Shown piece after piece: positions 17,898 through 27,589 of a stretch of 45,030 nucleotides of DNA. The number at the start of each line of letters is the position of its first letter. Position 1 is the stretch's first letter. A program made the position numbers and the translations under genes. Under the pieces are notes generated by a model. That model searched no databases and was not told the origin of the DNA. It worked only from the letters and a program-made list of their open reading frames with translations. The DNA comes from Bacillota bacterium (lineage in GTDB: Bacteria; Bacillota; DTU025), in assembly GCA_019136685.1 (NCBI GenBank), contig JAGVTS010000108.1, positions 1 through 45,030 of the forward strand. Direction: 5' to 3'.

Positions 17898-19113
17898 TCA
17901 CACCACGCCTGCCGGTACACGCCGCCAGCGCTCTGACGGCGCCCGACACAAGCGAATGTCCACCCAGCATAACCGGTATTTGCGCGTCAAGCGCCGCCTG
18001 AACCAGACGCACAGCGTCTCCATTGCGTACGTTCTCCCAGAGGAAGAGATCTGAGCAGAATCGCTCTTCCTGCGACAGCCTAGCGCCCATATGGGCGAAA
18101 AGCACGCGCGTATCAATGAACGCAGCATCCGAACACCAGGCCAGATCGGCAAAGAATGCCTCTGGCCCGCGAGCCTGGATCATCCTGCCGATCAGGCTTC
18201 TGGCCATCCCCGGCTTGTCGCGGCCGAAAGCGCGCATTCCGCGTTCCTCGGAGTAGACCCGTAGACGACACGTGGTGCGCGAGTTCAGATCCGCCACAGT
18301 GGCAGGCGATACCCGTCCAAATAGAGCAATCTCAGCAAGATCCCTGGCCAAGGCGGCTCTGGCATTCGGCAGAACCCCGATCGCTCTTTCGACTGGGCCG
18401 ACTGCGATCGCGTCTCGGACGCACTGAGCATATGGTGCAAGAATCGGAATCACGTCACTTAGCACAAGCAGATCCGGTGGAGTGTCGATGTCGAATGTGT
18501 TCCCAGTTGTGGGAGGCAATCCGTAGGCAGGCACGCCTGCCATGTGTACCGCCATGGGAACCCCGTTGTCGGCAGCCGGAAGGTCTGCGGAGAGCACTAC
18601 CCGCGAGTTGGCCGCACCGAACATGTCGGCCGAGTAGACGTTGTTAGCTACAATGCCCGGCCCGCCTTGAGCCTCGCGAATGAAGTCGGCAAGTTCCGCT
18701 GCGTCCATGAGAAGGCCGGATCCGCCGCTCATATAGACGAATCCGGCAGCGTCGTGCTCGCCGATAACCTGGGCAAGCCGTCGCCCGAAGTGGAAAGACG
18801 CGGCGGGTTCGTCGGCTTTGACTGACGTATCCACACCTGCGATAGACGCGGCGCGATCGGCGAGAGACGGACGGTCGGTGACGAACACAACCTTGTCGAG
18901 CAGGCCCGTATCGATCAGCCTGCGGGCTAACAGGATAGCCATCTCCTCGCGCGCCCGGGCTACCCATCCTTCAACATCGCCGGAATACTGTCCGCCTTCG
19001 AATACCAAGCCCAGGAATGGGCGCACCCTCACCACACCCCTCCGCACAGCGCCGAGCGGCATAACGCGCGGCGGGACCGGCAGCGCCGCCGCGCCCCGCT
19101 CCCGCCGCACCAA
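17893..19113 (-). CDS. divergent MobA-like nucleotidyltransferase-fold protein
   Basis: I recognise only a fold-level resemblance. FVYMSGGSGLLM (about 126-137) sits where NTP transferases have their metal-binding loop, and NTFDIDTPPDLLVL (about 205-218) matches the DIDTPEDL motif of MobA/CofC-type enzymes. The usual N-terminal nucleotide-binding glycine loop is not evident; FEGGQYSG (38-45) may be a remnant. The C-terminal 190 residues match nothing I know and include SLIGRMIQARG and FIDTRVLFAHMG. It sits between hpf and secA in an otherwise standard Bacillota neighbourhood. The start at 19113 is uncertain. Enzymatic activity and substrate are unknown. Confidence 0.6.
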   Translation of the reverse strand: MVRRERGAAALPVPPRVMPLGAVRRGVVRVRPFLGLVFEGGQYSGDVEGWVARAREEMAILLARRLIDTGLLDKVVFVTDRPSLADRAASIAGVDTSVKADEPAASFHFGRRLAQVIGEHDAAGFVYMSGGSGLLMDAAELADFIREAQGGPGIVANNVYSADMFGAANSRVVLSADLPAADNGVPMAVHMAGVPAYGLPPTTGNTFDIDTPPDLLVLSDVIPILAPYAQCVRDAIAVGPVERAIGVLPNARAALARDLAEIALFGRVSPATVADLNSRTTCRLRVYSEERGMRAFGRDKPGMARSLIGRMIQARGPEAFFADLAWCSDAAFIDTRVLFAHMGARLSQEERFCSDLFLWENVRNGDAVRLVQAALDAQIPVMLGGHSLVSGAVRALAACTGRRGVI

Positions 19114-19127
19114 ATCGACCGATCGAA

Positions 19128-19673
19128 TCAGAACTCGGGCTCGATCAGGCCATAGTTGCCATCCCTGCGCCTGTACACTACGTTGACATCCTCGCTCGAA
19201 TCATCCATAAACACAAAGAAATCGTGCCCGAGCAGTTCCATCTGCATGATGGCCTCCTCGACCGACATCGGCTTTATCGCAAATCGTTTAGTCTTCACGA
19301 CTTTGGGTTCGGGGGCCTCGACAACGTCGGCCGCAGGGCCTACCGCCACCGCCGATTCAACGAGCTTGTTGCCTTCCTGGCGGAGCCTACGGTTGATACG
19401 GGTCTTGTATTTCCTGATCTGTCGTTCGATGTTGTCGATCGCTCCATCGATCGACGCGTACATGTCGCCGGTGTGTTCCTCGCCCCGCAGGAGCAGCCCA
19501 TCCACTTGTATTGTAATGTCTACACTGTGGATCCCGCGCTCGATAGTCATGGAAACTTGAGCCTCCATGATGCCGCGCTCGAAGTACCTCTGCAGCTTGG
19601 CTACCTTCTTCTCCGCGTACGCGCGAAGTGCGTCAGTTACTGCGACATTGCGCCCGACAACGGTGATCTCCAT
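19128..19673 (-). CDS. hpf: ribosome hibernation promoting factor, long form
   Basis: The 181-residue protein has the N-terminal ribosome-binding domain (1-100, beginning MEITVVGRNVAVTDALRAYA) and the C-terminal dimerisation domain (about 125-181, KRFAIKPMSVEEAIMQMELL to the end). The long form joins two 70S ribosomes into inactive 100S dimers in stationary phase. The ATG at 19673 has GAAGGGG about 9 nt upstream. It lies near secA and prfB, as in many Bacillota, here separated from them by the nucleotidyltransferase-like gene. Confidence 0.95.
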   Translation of the reverse strand: MEITVVGRNVAVTDALRAYAEKKVAKLQRYFERGIMEAQVSMTIERGIHSVDITIQVDGLLLRGEEHTGDMYASIDGAIDNIERQIRKYKTRINRRLRQEGNKLVESAVAVGPAADVVEAPEPKVVKTKRFAIKPMSVEEAIMQMELLGHDFFVFMDDSSEDVNVVYRRRDGNYGLIEPEF

Positions 19674-19785
19674 TCACATCAGCCCCTTCCGGACTAATTG
19701 AGTGCGCCGTCCCGGCTTAGGATAGTACTTCCCCCTCCGGGGCGAAAATCCTTCGCCTCTTGGAAAAACGTAAGAAGACGTCGAA

Positions 19786-22518
19786 TCAGTTCCCGACTCT
19801 CTGCATGCGCGACAGTGCCTTCACCAACTCGCCGACGACCAGCATGAGAGCGGCCAGGCCCACTGATTCGATGAACCGAGCCCCGTGGATGTCTACCACG
19901 TTGAAGAATCGGCTGACCCCAGGAAGATACACAATGCCCAGCTGAAGCAGGCCGGATGTGAAGAAGGCCAGCAGCAGCTTGGGATTGGCAAACACGCCCG
20001 CGCCAAGTACCGAGCCCAGCTCGGAACGGCAGTTGATCGCGTGGAACAACTGCGAAAAGCTCATGGTCATAAGGCACATGGTCCTGGCCGCAATGAGGGC
20101 GTCCGGCGAGGCGTCGATTGGGCCGGGCCATCCAAGCCCCATAGCAAACGACATCAAACCCAAGCCGCCAACGAAGACCCCGTAGATGATCAGCCGCACA
20201 GAGGATGCTCGATCCAGAACTGATCCGTCGCGGCCGCGCGGCTTCCTTCTCATCAGATTGCGCTCGGGAGGGTCTACGCCCAGGGCAAGCGCCGGCAAGC
20301 CGTCGGTAATCAGGTTAAGCCACAGGATTTGGATGGGCAGAAGCGGCCTGGGCAGGCCCAGAAGGATGGCGGCGAATATCACGATGATCTCGCCGATGTT
20401 GCACGACACTAGGTACTGCACTGACTTCCTGATATTGTCGAAGACCACGCGCCCCTCGCGCACAGCTGCTACGATGGTGGCGAAGTTGTCATCTGTGAGA
20501 ATCATGTCGGCCGCGCTCTTGGCCACGTCGGTTCCGGTGATCCCCATGGCGGCCCCGATGTCGGCACGCCTCAGCGCAGGAGCGTCGTTCACCCCATCCC
20601 CGGTCATAGCCACTACATGGCCGCGGCGCCGCCAGGCGTCCACGATACGCACCTTGTGCTCGGGAGCGACTCGGGCATACACTCGCACGCGGTCTGCGAT
20701 TCTATCCAGCTCATCGTCGGGCATCCGCGATAGCTCGGCGCCTGTAACCGCAACAGCCTCACCGGTCATGATGCCTACATCGCGGGCTATGGCGAGAGCC
20801 GTGTCTTTGTGATCTCCGGTGATCATGACAGGGGTAATCCCGGCGTTGAAACACTCGCGTACCGCGTCGCGTGCCTCAGGTCGCGGCGGGTCCTGCATGC
20901 CCACAAGGCCCAGGAACACCAGGTCGCTCTCGACCGCGTCCACGCTAATCCGGCCGGGAATCTCCTCAAACTCCCTCTGCGCGACGCCGAGGACCCTGAG
21001 AGCCCTTCCTGCCATCTCGGCGTTGACATGCCTGAAATCCTCACGGATGTCGTCGGTTAGCGGCGCAACCACGCCTCCCGAGTATACGTGGGTGCACACT
21101 CGCAGCACTTCATCGGGGGCTCCTTTTGTGCAAGCCAGGTAGGACTCGGGCAGCCTGTGTATGGTCGTCATGCGTTTGCGCTCACTCTCGAAAGGCAGTT
21201 CGGCTATTCTGGGAGCCCACTGGGCTAGTTGCGCCTGATCTATCCCTGCTTTCAGGCCTGCTACCACTATGGATCCTTCGGTTGGATCGCCGATCATCTC
21301 CAGCTGGTCGGTATCGCCTACCTTCCTCACTCTGGCATCGCTACACAGAATGGCGCAAGTGAGCATGCGAGACACAGACGCATCGGGCGGCGCAGGCGTC
21401 TCGGATCCCGCTTCGAGCAGCGACCCCAGACGTGAGTATCCCTCTCCAATTACATCGATGGCCCGCCCGGGAACGTACAGCCTGCGCACGGTCATCTGGT
21501 TAGTGGTCAGGGTGCCTGTTTTGTCGGAGCATATGACATCAGCGCTTCCAAGCGTCTCCACTGCGGGCAAATGGCGTATGATCGCATTCCTGGCCGCCAT
21601 CCGTTGCACGCCGATAGCCATAACTATGGTGACGATAGCCGGCAGACCCTCGGGAATCGCGGCCACGGCAAGGCTCACAGCTGTGAGAAACATGTCGAAG
21701 GCGCGCTCCCCACGGGCCAAACCCGCAATGAACACCCCCGCGCACATGAGCAGCGCCGCGACTCCCAGCTTCTTGCCAAGCACTTCGAGTTTCTGCTGGA
21801 GCGGCGTGGTCTCCTGCCCGCCCTCTTGTAGCATAGCAGCGATCTTGCCCATCTGGGTGGACATCCCGGTGGCCACGACAACGGCCACCCCACGGCCGTA
21901 CGTCACAGAACTGCCCATGTGAACCATGTTCACCCTGTCGCCTAAGGGCGCATCGTCATCCAAGATGACCTCGGCGTTCTGATCAACCGAAACCGATTCT
22001 CCAGTAAGCGAGGACTCATCCAGCTTGAGCATGGCCGACTCGACCAACCTGGCGTCGGCGGGAACACTGTCGCCCGCCTCGATCAGGATGATATCGCCGG
22101 GAACGAGGCTCGAAGCCTCAACCAGACTGGGCTCGCTCGATCTGACTACGCGGGCGCGCGGAGACGCCATCTTCTTCAGGGCATCCAGTGCGTTCTCGGC
22201 TCTGCGCTCCTGAGCCACCCCGATTGCGGCGTTCAGGACGACTATTACAGCTATGACCAGCGCATCTTCCACTTCTCCCACAGCGGCCGATACGCCGGCC
22301 GATACGAGGAGCAGCACCACGAGAAACTCCTTGAACTGTGCAGCGAATTGCTGAAGCAAAGTGCGGCGTGCGGGTTCGGCAAGGCTGTTCGGGCCGTACT
22401 CGTCCAGTCGCGCCTGGGCATCTTCAGTCGACAAGCCCGAAACGCGCGATGTGTCCAGAGCGACCAGCGCCTCGCCGGACGACATCGCATGCCATGGCTT
22501 CTTTTGTTCTGTAATCAC
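19786..22518 (-). CDS. P-type Ca2+-transporting ATPase (SERCA/PMCA-like, type II)
   Basis: This is a cation pump of about 910 residues. Using the chosen start, the phosphorylated Asp is at about 332 in SDKTGTLT; TGES (about 172-175) and MTGDGVNDAP are also present. PEGLPA in membrane helix 4 and NLITDGLPALALG in helix 6 are typical of calcium pumps. An N-terminal cation-ATPase domain and about ten membrane helices are apparent. I favour the GTG at 22518 because GGAGG lies 8 nt upstream; an ATG at 22533 has its site only 3 nt away. It probably exports Ca2+ from the cytoplasm. Na+/K+ or Mn2+ transport cannot be excluded from sequence alone. Confidence 0.93.
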   Translation of the reverse strand: MITEQKKPWHAMSSGEALVALDTSRVSGLSTEDAQARLDEYGPNSLAEPARRTLLQQFAAQFKEFLVVLLLVSAGVSAAVGEVEDALVIAVIVVLNAAIGVAQERRAENALDALKKMASPRARVVRSSEPSLVEASSLVPGDIILIEAGDSVPADARLVESAMLKLDESSLTGESVSVDQNAEVILDDDAPLGDRVNMVHMGSSVTYGRGVAVVVATGMSTQMGKIAAMLQEGGQETTPLQQKLEVLGKKLGVAALLMCAGVFIAGLARGERAFDMFLTAVSLAVAAIPEGLPAIVTIVMAIGVQRMAARNAIIRHLPAVETLGSADVICSDKTGTLTTNQMTVRRLYVPGRAIDVIGEGYSRLGSLLEAGSETPAPPDASVSRMLTCAILCSDARVRKVGDTDQLEMIGDPTEGSIVVAGLKAGIDQAQLAQWAPRIAELPFESERKRMTTIHRLPESYLACTKGAPDEVLRVCTHVYSGGVVAPLTDDIREDFRHVNAEMAGRALRVLGVAQREFEEIPGRISVDAVESDLVFLGLVGMQDPPRPEARDAVRECFNAGITPVMITGDHKDTALAIARDVGIMTGEAVAVTGAELSRMPDDELDRIADRVRVYARVAPEHKVRIVDAWRRRGHVVAMTGDGVNDAPALRRADIGAAMGITGTDVAKSAADMILTDDNFATIVAAVREGRVVFDNIRKSVQYLVSCNIGEIIVIFAAILLGLPRPLLPIQILWLNLITDGLPALALGVDPPERNLMRRKPRGRDGSVLDRASSVRLIIYGVFVGGLGLMSFAMGLGWPGPIDASPDALIAARTMCLMTMSFSQLFHAINCRSELGSVLGAGVFANPKLLLAFFTSGLLQLGIVYLPGVSRFFNVVDIHGARFIESVGLAALMLVVGELVKALSRMQRVGN

Positions 22519-22633
22519 GATTCGTGCCTCCATGTTCCTCGGTATCTTCCGCCTGTGCAGACGCCCTGCTTAGCATCCCTCCAATATCGGCCTTGAAGCA
22601 ATCGGCCGTCACTGCAATCCGGAGCCTATGTAC

Positions 22634-23434
22634 TCAAGAAACGACAGCACCTCCGAAACTGTTCCTGCTTGGCGCCCAATCGCGTTCATCGGCCACCGAC
22701 ACGGCAAAGGCAAGGACGCGGACCTTGGAGGCGCCCGACCTGAGCAGGGCCCTTGCGCACCCGTCGGCAGTAGCGCCTGATGTGATCACATCATCAATGA
22801 GCAGAACCGTACGGCCGGCCACGCGGGCAGGCTCATCGCAGACGAAGGCGCGGAGGACGTTGTCCCGCCGGCGCCTTCGGTCAAGAAAGGTCTGCGTTCC
22901 AGTGGATGCGCGCCTTGAGAGCGCTTCGGGGATCACCGGGATCCCTAACAGCATCGCCACAGATCGCGCCAACAGTTCGGCCTGGTTGAACCCGCGCCTC
23001 GCCAGCTTGTCTGGGTGAAGAGGGACCGGCACTGCAGAGTCGCACTTGTCCGCCATGCCGGTGCGAACGGCGAGGAGCGCCATCATCCTCGACAGCCCGG
23101 GGACGATCTCTACACGGGCACGGTATTTGAGATCATGCACATGCTCTCGCGCCGCGCCCTCGTATATCGCAGGCGCCCTGGCGCATTCGAAGTAGTGCCG
23201 TATCCCGCGGCACCCTGCACACACCTCTCGCTCGGCATCGCCGCGTCCTGCGCCGCCCCGGAGGGGCGTCCCGCACACGCTGCATATCGGCGGGCGCGCC
23301 ATGGGAATCAGGTCCATGCATTCGCTGCACAGGGAATTCGCGCTCCCCAAACGCCCGCATGCCGGGCAGGACTCTCTTACTCCGAACAAGACATCCAGGG
23401 CAATGCCGAAAATCCGCGCAAGACTCATACCCAT
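22634..23434 (-). CDS. comFC: ComF family phosphoribosyltransferase-like protein (ComFC)
   Basis: This protein has an N-terminal four-cysteine zinc-binding region (CPACGR...CSEC, with a second set CSVCG...CAGC) and a C-terminal phosphoribosyltransferase fold with the PRPP loop VLLIDDVITSGAT. Other family marks are PVPLHPDKLARRGFNQAELLA and the TQTFLDRRRR stretch. ComFC is needed for natural transformation in several bacteria, acting with ComFA in the cytoplasm. The ATG at 23434 has GGAGG about 10 nt upstream and overlaps the comFA stop by 10 nt, so the two are translationally coupled. The last 20 residues are not conserved. Confidence 0.92.
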   Translation of the reverse strand: MGMSLARIFGIALDVLFGVRESCPACGRLGSANSLCSECMDLIPMARPPICSVCGTPLRGGAGRGDAEREVCAGCRGIRHYFECARAPAIYEGAAREHVHDLKYRARVEIVPGLSRMMALLAVRTGMADKCDSAVPVPLHPDKLARRGFNQAELLARSVAMLLGIPVIPEALSRRASTGTQTFLDRRRRRDNVLRAFVCDEPARVAGRTVLLIDDVITSGATADGCARALLRSGASKVRVLAFAVSVADERDWAPSRNSFGGAVVS

Positions 23435-25257
23435 CTCGGTGTCGCCTCCCCGCATGATACCGCCTGGCTATGTTCGCCAACCAAGAGCCCGCGTGACGCC
23501 GCTTCTGCGTTCATCTCCCTGATAATCCCGACCGCTGTGCGAACATGCCGGCTTTCATTGGCGCACACGAACCAAACGCGGCCTTCGGGATTGGCCGCCG
23601 TTCGGCCGGCCCTTCCAGCCATCTGAACCAAAGCGCGGTAGTCGAACACAACATCGTCATCTGCATGGCACACAATGACGTCAACTCCGTCTACCGTCAC
23701 TCCACGTTCCATCACGGACGTGCTCACCAGCACGTCGCATTCGCCTCCCGCTATCGCTGCACGTTTGTCGTCCCTGGCAGGATCCTGCGAATGCACCCAC
23801 TCGACCCGCACGCCGGGAACCTTCCACAGTAGATACTTGGCCACTTCCCGAGCTTGCCGCCTCCGGGGGACAAACACCAAGAAGGGCGACCCCGGCCCTG
23901 CGCCGGCGCCCACAATCTCCGCCACTTTGGGCAGCAGGTCACTACCGTGCGCAGTGACCACCTCCGGCTCCGGAAGGGGCTTTCCGTGGTGACGCGCAGG
24001 AATCCTGATGCATGGCAGCACCTCCGATTTCACCCGAGCAAGGTGACCGCGAGACGGTGTCGCAGTCATGATGACCATCCTCCCCGTGGGGACTAGGCTT
24101 CTGTACACCGCTGAGGCCAGTGCCTCTGAACCGGCGAACGGGTAGGCATCTGCCTCATCGAGGATGACCAGATCGAATCTGCGGTAGAAACGCATTGCCT
24201 GGTGGGTTGTGGCAAGTATGACGCGGGCGTCGTAATCCCTCTGACCTCCGGAACCGCCGCAGAAAGTAGAGCACGTCACGCCCGGAAAGGCAGCCCGCAC
24301 TCGCGGCTCGAGCTCGGCGACTACGTCACGCCTGGGTGCTGCGAAAAGCACTCTTCGACCGGACGCGAGCGCCGAGTGTATGGCGCTGAATGATACCTCG
24401 GTTTTGCCTGCGCCGCACACCGCCCACACCAGTACTTCACGAGCCGAGTCGCCGACGTACCAGTCACGCAGCATGCAGGCCGCTTGCTTCTGAGCATCGG
24501 TGAGCGGGTGAGGCATCGCAAGGTCGACGCCTTCAGCTACTGCCCCGGCGTGTAGGCTTGCACGGTCGTGGGCCGCAACGAGGTACAGCGGAACGCATTC
24601 GCGTGCGGACCCCATCGACCTGCATTGCAGGCAGAGCGAACACGCGCGCCTGCCACAATGGGCACAGGGCGTCGACGCGAACGGACCACCTGATCCGCAC
24701 CTGTTGCAGGTTCGCGTCCCGAGTGACGAGATGGAAACAGCAGGCACGAGCAGTCCTAGCCCTTCAGCGCACATAGCTGCCAATAAGTCGTGGGCTTTGT
24801 CAAGAGACGAAAAACCGCCTGAAGCGAGGGCCCGCATTGCTTCTTCATACAGCAGGCTGCGACCGGACAGAGCAAGGGCGCTCTCAACCACGAGACTCCG
24901 GGGAGGAATGCGGTTTCCAACCAGTTCCGTATCGGCTCGCGGCGCCTGCCAGATCGGCCCCGGGGACAGAAACGCTGGGCCGGGAAGCCCCAGAGCGTGC
25001 AGCACGGACCGGGCGGTGCGCAGGCCGACCCTCACAGCCGGCTGTCGCGCTCTGCCCGCGCGCACGCGGCCTGCCGCGGCCAGCCGGCGGTCGACCTCGT
25101 GGGCCACCAGTGAGGCAAAAGCCACCGGGACAGGAGGCGTGATCACGGCCAGATCTGCGGGCGCCTGGGTATTGGCGTAGGCCCAATCGAAGTCGGGCGA
25201 GTGACCGAACCCGGCGCGCGCGCCGGACTCCAGAAAGAGAATGTAGGCATGAAACAC
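23425..25257 (-). CDS. comFA: ComFA-like DEAD-box helicase for DNA uptake
   Basis: ComFA is an ATP-driven motor proposed to pull single-stranded DNA into the cytoplasm during transformation. The protein (610 aa) shows an N-terminal extension with no clear family match (1-185), a four-cysteine-type zinc module (about 190-220, CNRCG to CLQC), Walker A WAVCGAGKTEV, Walker B VILDEADAYPF, motif III TATPSRG and the C-terminal helicase motif QMAGRAGRT. It is longer than B. subtilis ComFA (about 460 aa) because of the N-terminal extension. The GTG at 25257 is preceded by GCAGGG. The downstream comFC overlap confirms pairing; there is no comFB. Confidence 0.88.
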   Translation of the reverse strand: MFHAYILFLESGARAGFGHSPDFDWAYANTQAPADLAVITPPVPVAFASLVAHEVDRRLAAAGRVRAGRARQPAVRVGLRTARSVLHALGLPGPAFLSPGPIWQAPRADTELVGNRIPPRSLVVESALALSGRSLLYEEAMRALASGGFSSLDKAHDLLAAMCAEGLGLLVPAVSISSLGTRTCNRCGSGGPFASTPCAHCGRRACSLCLQCRSMGSARECVPLYLVAAHDRASLHAGAVAEGVDLAMPHPLTDAQKQAACMLRDWYVGDSAREVLVWAVCGAGKTEVSFSAIHSALASGRRVLFAAPRRDVVAELEPRVRAAFPGVTCSTFCGGSGGQRDYDARVILATTHQAMRFYRRFDLVILDEADAYPFAGSEALASAVYRSLVPTGRMVIMTATPSRGHLARVKSEVLPCIRIPARHHGKPLPEPEVVTAHGSDLLPKVAEIVGAGAGPGSPFLVFVPRRRQAREVAKYLLWKVPGVRVEWVHSQDPARDDKRAAIAGGECDVLVSTSVMERGVTVDGVDVIVCHADDDVVFDYRALVQMAGRAGRTAANPEGRVWFVCANESRHVRTAVGIIREMNAEAASRGLLVGEHSQAVSCGEATPRWV

Positions 25258-25360
25258 CTTTCAACCCTGCCTATTCCATTTTATGTTGGTACATTACATT
25301 GGGCAGAAGTTGAGAGGTCCCTTCCGGGGGAACCAAAATCACCCGGGCTAGCCACAGCAA

Positions 25361-27544
25361 CTACCCGATCTGCTCCTCGTCCGGCCAGGATGCCGCGGTG
25401 GCTTCGCGAAGCCTCAGTGCAAGCATTGTCTGTCTTTGCAGCATGGATGCATTGCGCACGGCTATCGCCAGAGCCTTCTTCGTTCCTATGATCACGACGG
25501 TCCTCCGAGCACGAGTGACGGCGGTATAGAGCAGGTTCCGCTGGAGCATGACGTAGTGCTGGGTGGTGACGGGAACCACGACAGCCGGGTATTCGCTCCC
25601 CTGGCTCTTGTGTATCGACACGCAGTACGACAGCGCCAGTTCATCCAGTTCATCCTGGTTGTACAGAACGTCCCGATCGCCCTCTGGTTCGGAGAACCTG
25701 ACGACTACCTCGCCTTCTTCAGCGTCTATGCGCACAATCTTGCCCATATCGCCGTTCCATACCAGCCGGTTGTAGTCGTTACGGATCTGCATCACCTTAT
25801 CGCCTCTGCGGAACGCCGAACCTCGACAGCGGATCTCCGAAGCTCCTGGTCGACGCGGATTGAGTGCATCGCGGAGAACCACGTTGAGATTATCGACCCC
25901 CGCAGCCGATCGCTTCATCGGCGACAGCACCTGGACGTCATCGATCGGATCGCAACCCAGGTGACGCGGCAGCTTCGAAGTCACGGTAGCGACTACTGAT
26001 TGCACCACTTGATCGGGATCTTCGGCTTCGATGAAGAAGAAGTCGCGCGCTCCTCGGAACAGAGGAAACTCGCCGCGGTTGATCCGATGGGCGTTTGTCA
26101 CTATCATACTGCCGGGCGCCTGCCTGTAGACCTGATTGAGCACGACTGTGGGCACGACGCCGGAGTCTATGATATCGCGGAGAACGTTGCCGGGTCCTAC
26201 CGATGGAAGCTGGTCGACATCGCCTACGAGCACCAGCCGCGACCCGGGGCGCACTGCCTTGAGAACGCTGTACATGAGGGAGATGTCGACCATCGACACT
26301 TCGTCCAGCACCAGGAGATCACACTCGAGCGGACTTGCCGCCCCGCGACCGAATCGCCAACCATCCTCCCCCGGCTCGAATTCGAGAAGCCTGTGGATAG
26401 TCCGCGCGGGTCTCCCTGTAGCCTCGGATAGACGTTTGGCAGCTCTACCCGTAGGAGCGGCCAACAAAACCCGCATCTTCCTGGCCTCGAAGAGGTCGAT
26501 GATCAGCCGGAGAGTTGTCGTCTTGCCTGTTCCTGGGCCGCCGGTCATGACCATCACGCCAGTCTGGAACGACTCCATGACCGCAGCCCGCTGCTGGTCG
26601 GCGAGGCGAATGCCGGCCCGAGTTTGGGCCTGCGCGAGCTCTTCGTCTGACAGGCTGTCCAAAGTCCACATCCTGGCATGAGCCAGCTGGCAGAGGCGGC
26701 GGGCTACGCCTCTTTCAGCATGGTAGAACGGCGCCAGGTACAGAGCCGACCGGCCCTCGCGGCATACCTCGCCGGCGCTTTCAAGCGCGGCAATGCCGCT
26801 CCCGACGAGGTGTTCCGATACGCCGAGTTCATGCGCGACCGATGAGGCGAACTTGTCCTCTTCTGAGTAACAATGTCCCTCTTCGGATGCCTTCCGAAGC
26901 CAGTACTTGATGCCGGCTGCAACCCGGTGGGGCGACTCCGTATCCACGCCAACCTCACTGGCGATCTTGTCGGCGGTCTTGAAGCCGATCCCGTACACTT
27001 CGTCTGCCAGCCGGTAAGGATTCTGGCTCACAACGGTGACAGCGTCTTCGCCGTACCGCCTGTATATCTTGATTGCGTACGCCGGGCTCACTCCGTGCGA
27101 CTGCAGGAAGACCATGACCTTCTGCACCGACTTGTGTTCAGCTATTGCGTCGATGATCCGGCGCGCCTTCTTTGGGCCGACCCCAGGTACCTCTGTGAGG
27201 CGTTCGGGGTTCGATTCTATGACCTCAAGCGTATCCATGCCGAATCGCTTAACCAGCTTCGCAGCCGTCGCAGGGCCAATCCCGCGTATCAGACCGGAAC
27301 CCAGGTACTTCTCGATGCCCAGAAGGGTAGCAGGCGCCACGGTTTCAACCCGCTCGACCTTCAGCTGGCGCCCGTACTCTCGATGCTGCACCCATACGCC
27401 GAACACCTTGACCATCTGCCCCGGTGTAGCCGATGGAAACGGCCCCACGGCAGTCACCATGCTCCCGTCGCCAACTTTGATGCGGGCCACGGTGTACATC
27501 GACTTCTCATCTCGGTAAGTGACCCTGTCGATGACGCCTTCCAC
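25361..27544 (-). CDS. recD2: RecD2 (RecD-like) DNA helicase
   Basis: This is a 727-residue 5'-3' SF1 helicase that acts without RecBC. An N-terminal OB-like region (1-70) is followed by helix-hairpin-helix repeats (RGIGPATAAKLVKRFG, LTEVPGVGPKKARRII, YGIGFKTADKIA), then the motor with Walker A GGPGTGKTTTLR, LLVLDEVSMVD and, near the C-terminus, VSIHKSQGSEYP and YTAVTRARR. RecD2 protects against replication stress and oxidative damage in Bacillota and Deinococcus. It lies between metK and comFA. Its ATG at 27544 is the natural family start. Confidence 0.95.
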   Translation of the reverse strand: MEGVIDRVTYRDEKSMYTVARIKVGDGSMVTAVGPFPSATPGQMVKVFGVWVQHREYGRQLKVERVETVAPATLLGIEKYLGSGLIRGIGPATAAKLVKRFGMDTLEVIESNPERLTEVPGVGPKKARRIIDAIAEHKSVQKVMVFLQSHGVSPAYAIKIYRRYGEDAVTVVSQNPYRLADEVYGIGFKTADKIASEVGVDTESPHRVAAGIKYWLRKASEEGHCYSEEDKFASSVAHELGVSEHLVGSGIAALESAGEVCREGRSALYLAPFYHAERGVARRLCQLAHARMWTLDSLSDEELAQAQTRAGIRLADQQRAAVMESFQTGVMVMTGGPGTGKTTTLRLIIDLFEARKMRVLLAAPTGRAAKRLSEATGRPARTIHRLLEFEPGEDGWRFGRGAASPLECDLLVLDEVSMVDISLMYSVLKAVRPGSRLVLVGDVDQLPSVGPGNVLRDIIDSGVVPTVVLNQVYRQAPGSMIVTNAHRINRGEFPLFRGARDFFFIEAEDPDQVVQSVVATVTSKLPRHLGCDPIDDVQVLSPMKRSAAGVDNLNVVLRDALNPRRPGASEIRCRGSAFRRGDKVMQIRNDYNRLVWNGDMGKIVRIDAEEGEVVVRFSEPEGDRDVLYNQDELDELALSYCVSIHKSQGSEYPAVVVPVTTQHYVMLQRNLLYTAVTRARRTVVIIGTKKALAIAVRNASMLQRQTMLALRLREATAASWPDEEQIG

Positions 27545-27589
27545 AGAGTCCAGCTTGTATCACCTCGCGGTCAATCTGCACAAAAGCAG

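Noticed and set aside
25258..25360. Terminator or promoter between recD2 and comFA
   Set aside because: A short GGTTCCC/GGGACC hairpin has no T-run after it, and the TAAAAT hexamer has no plausible -35 partner.
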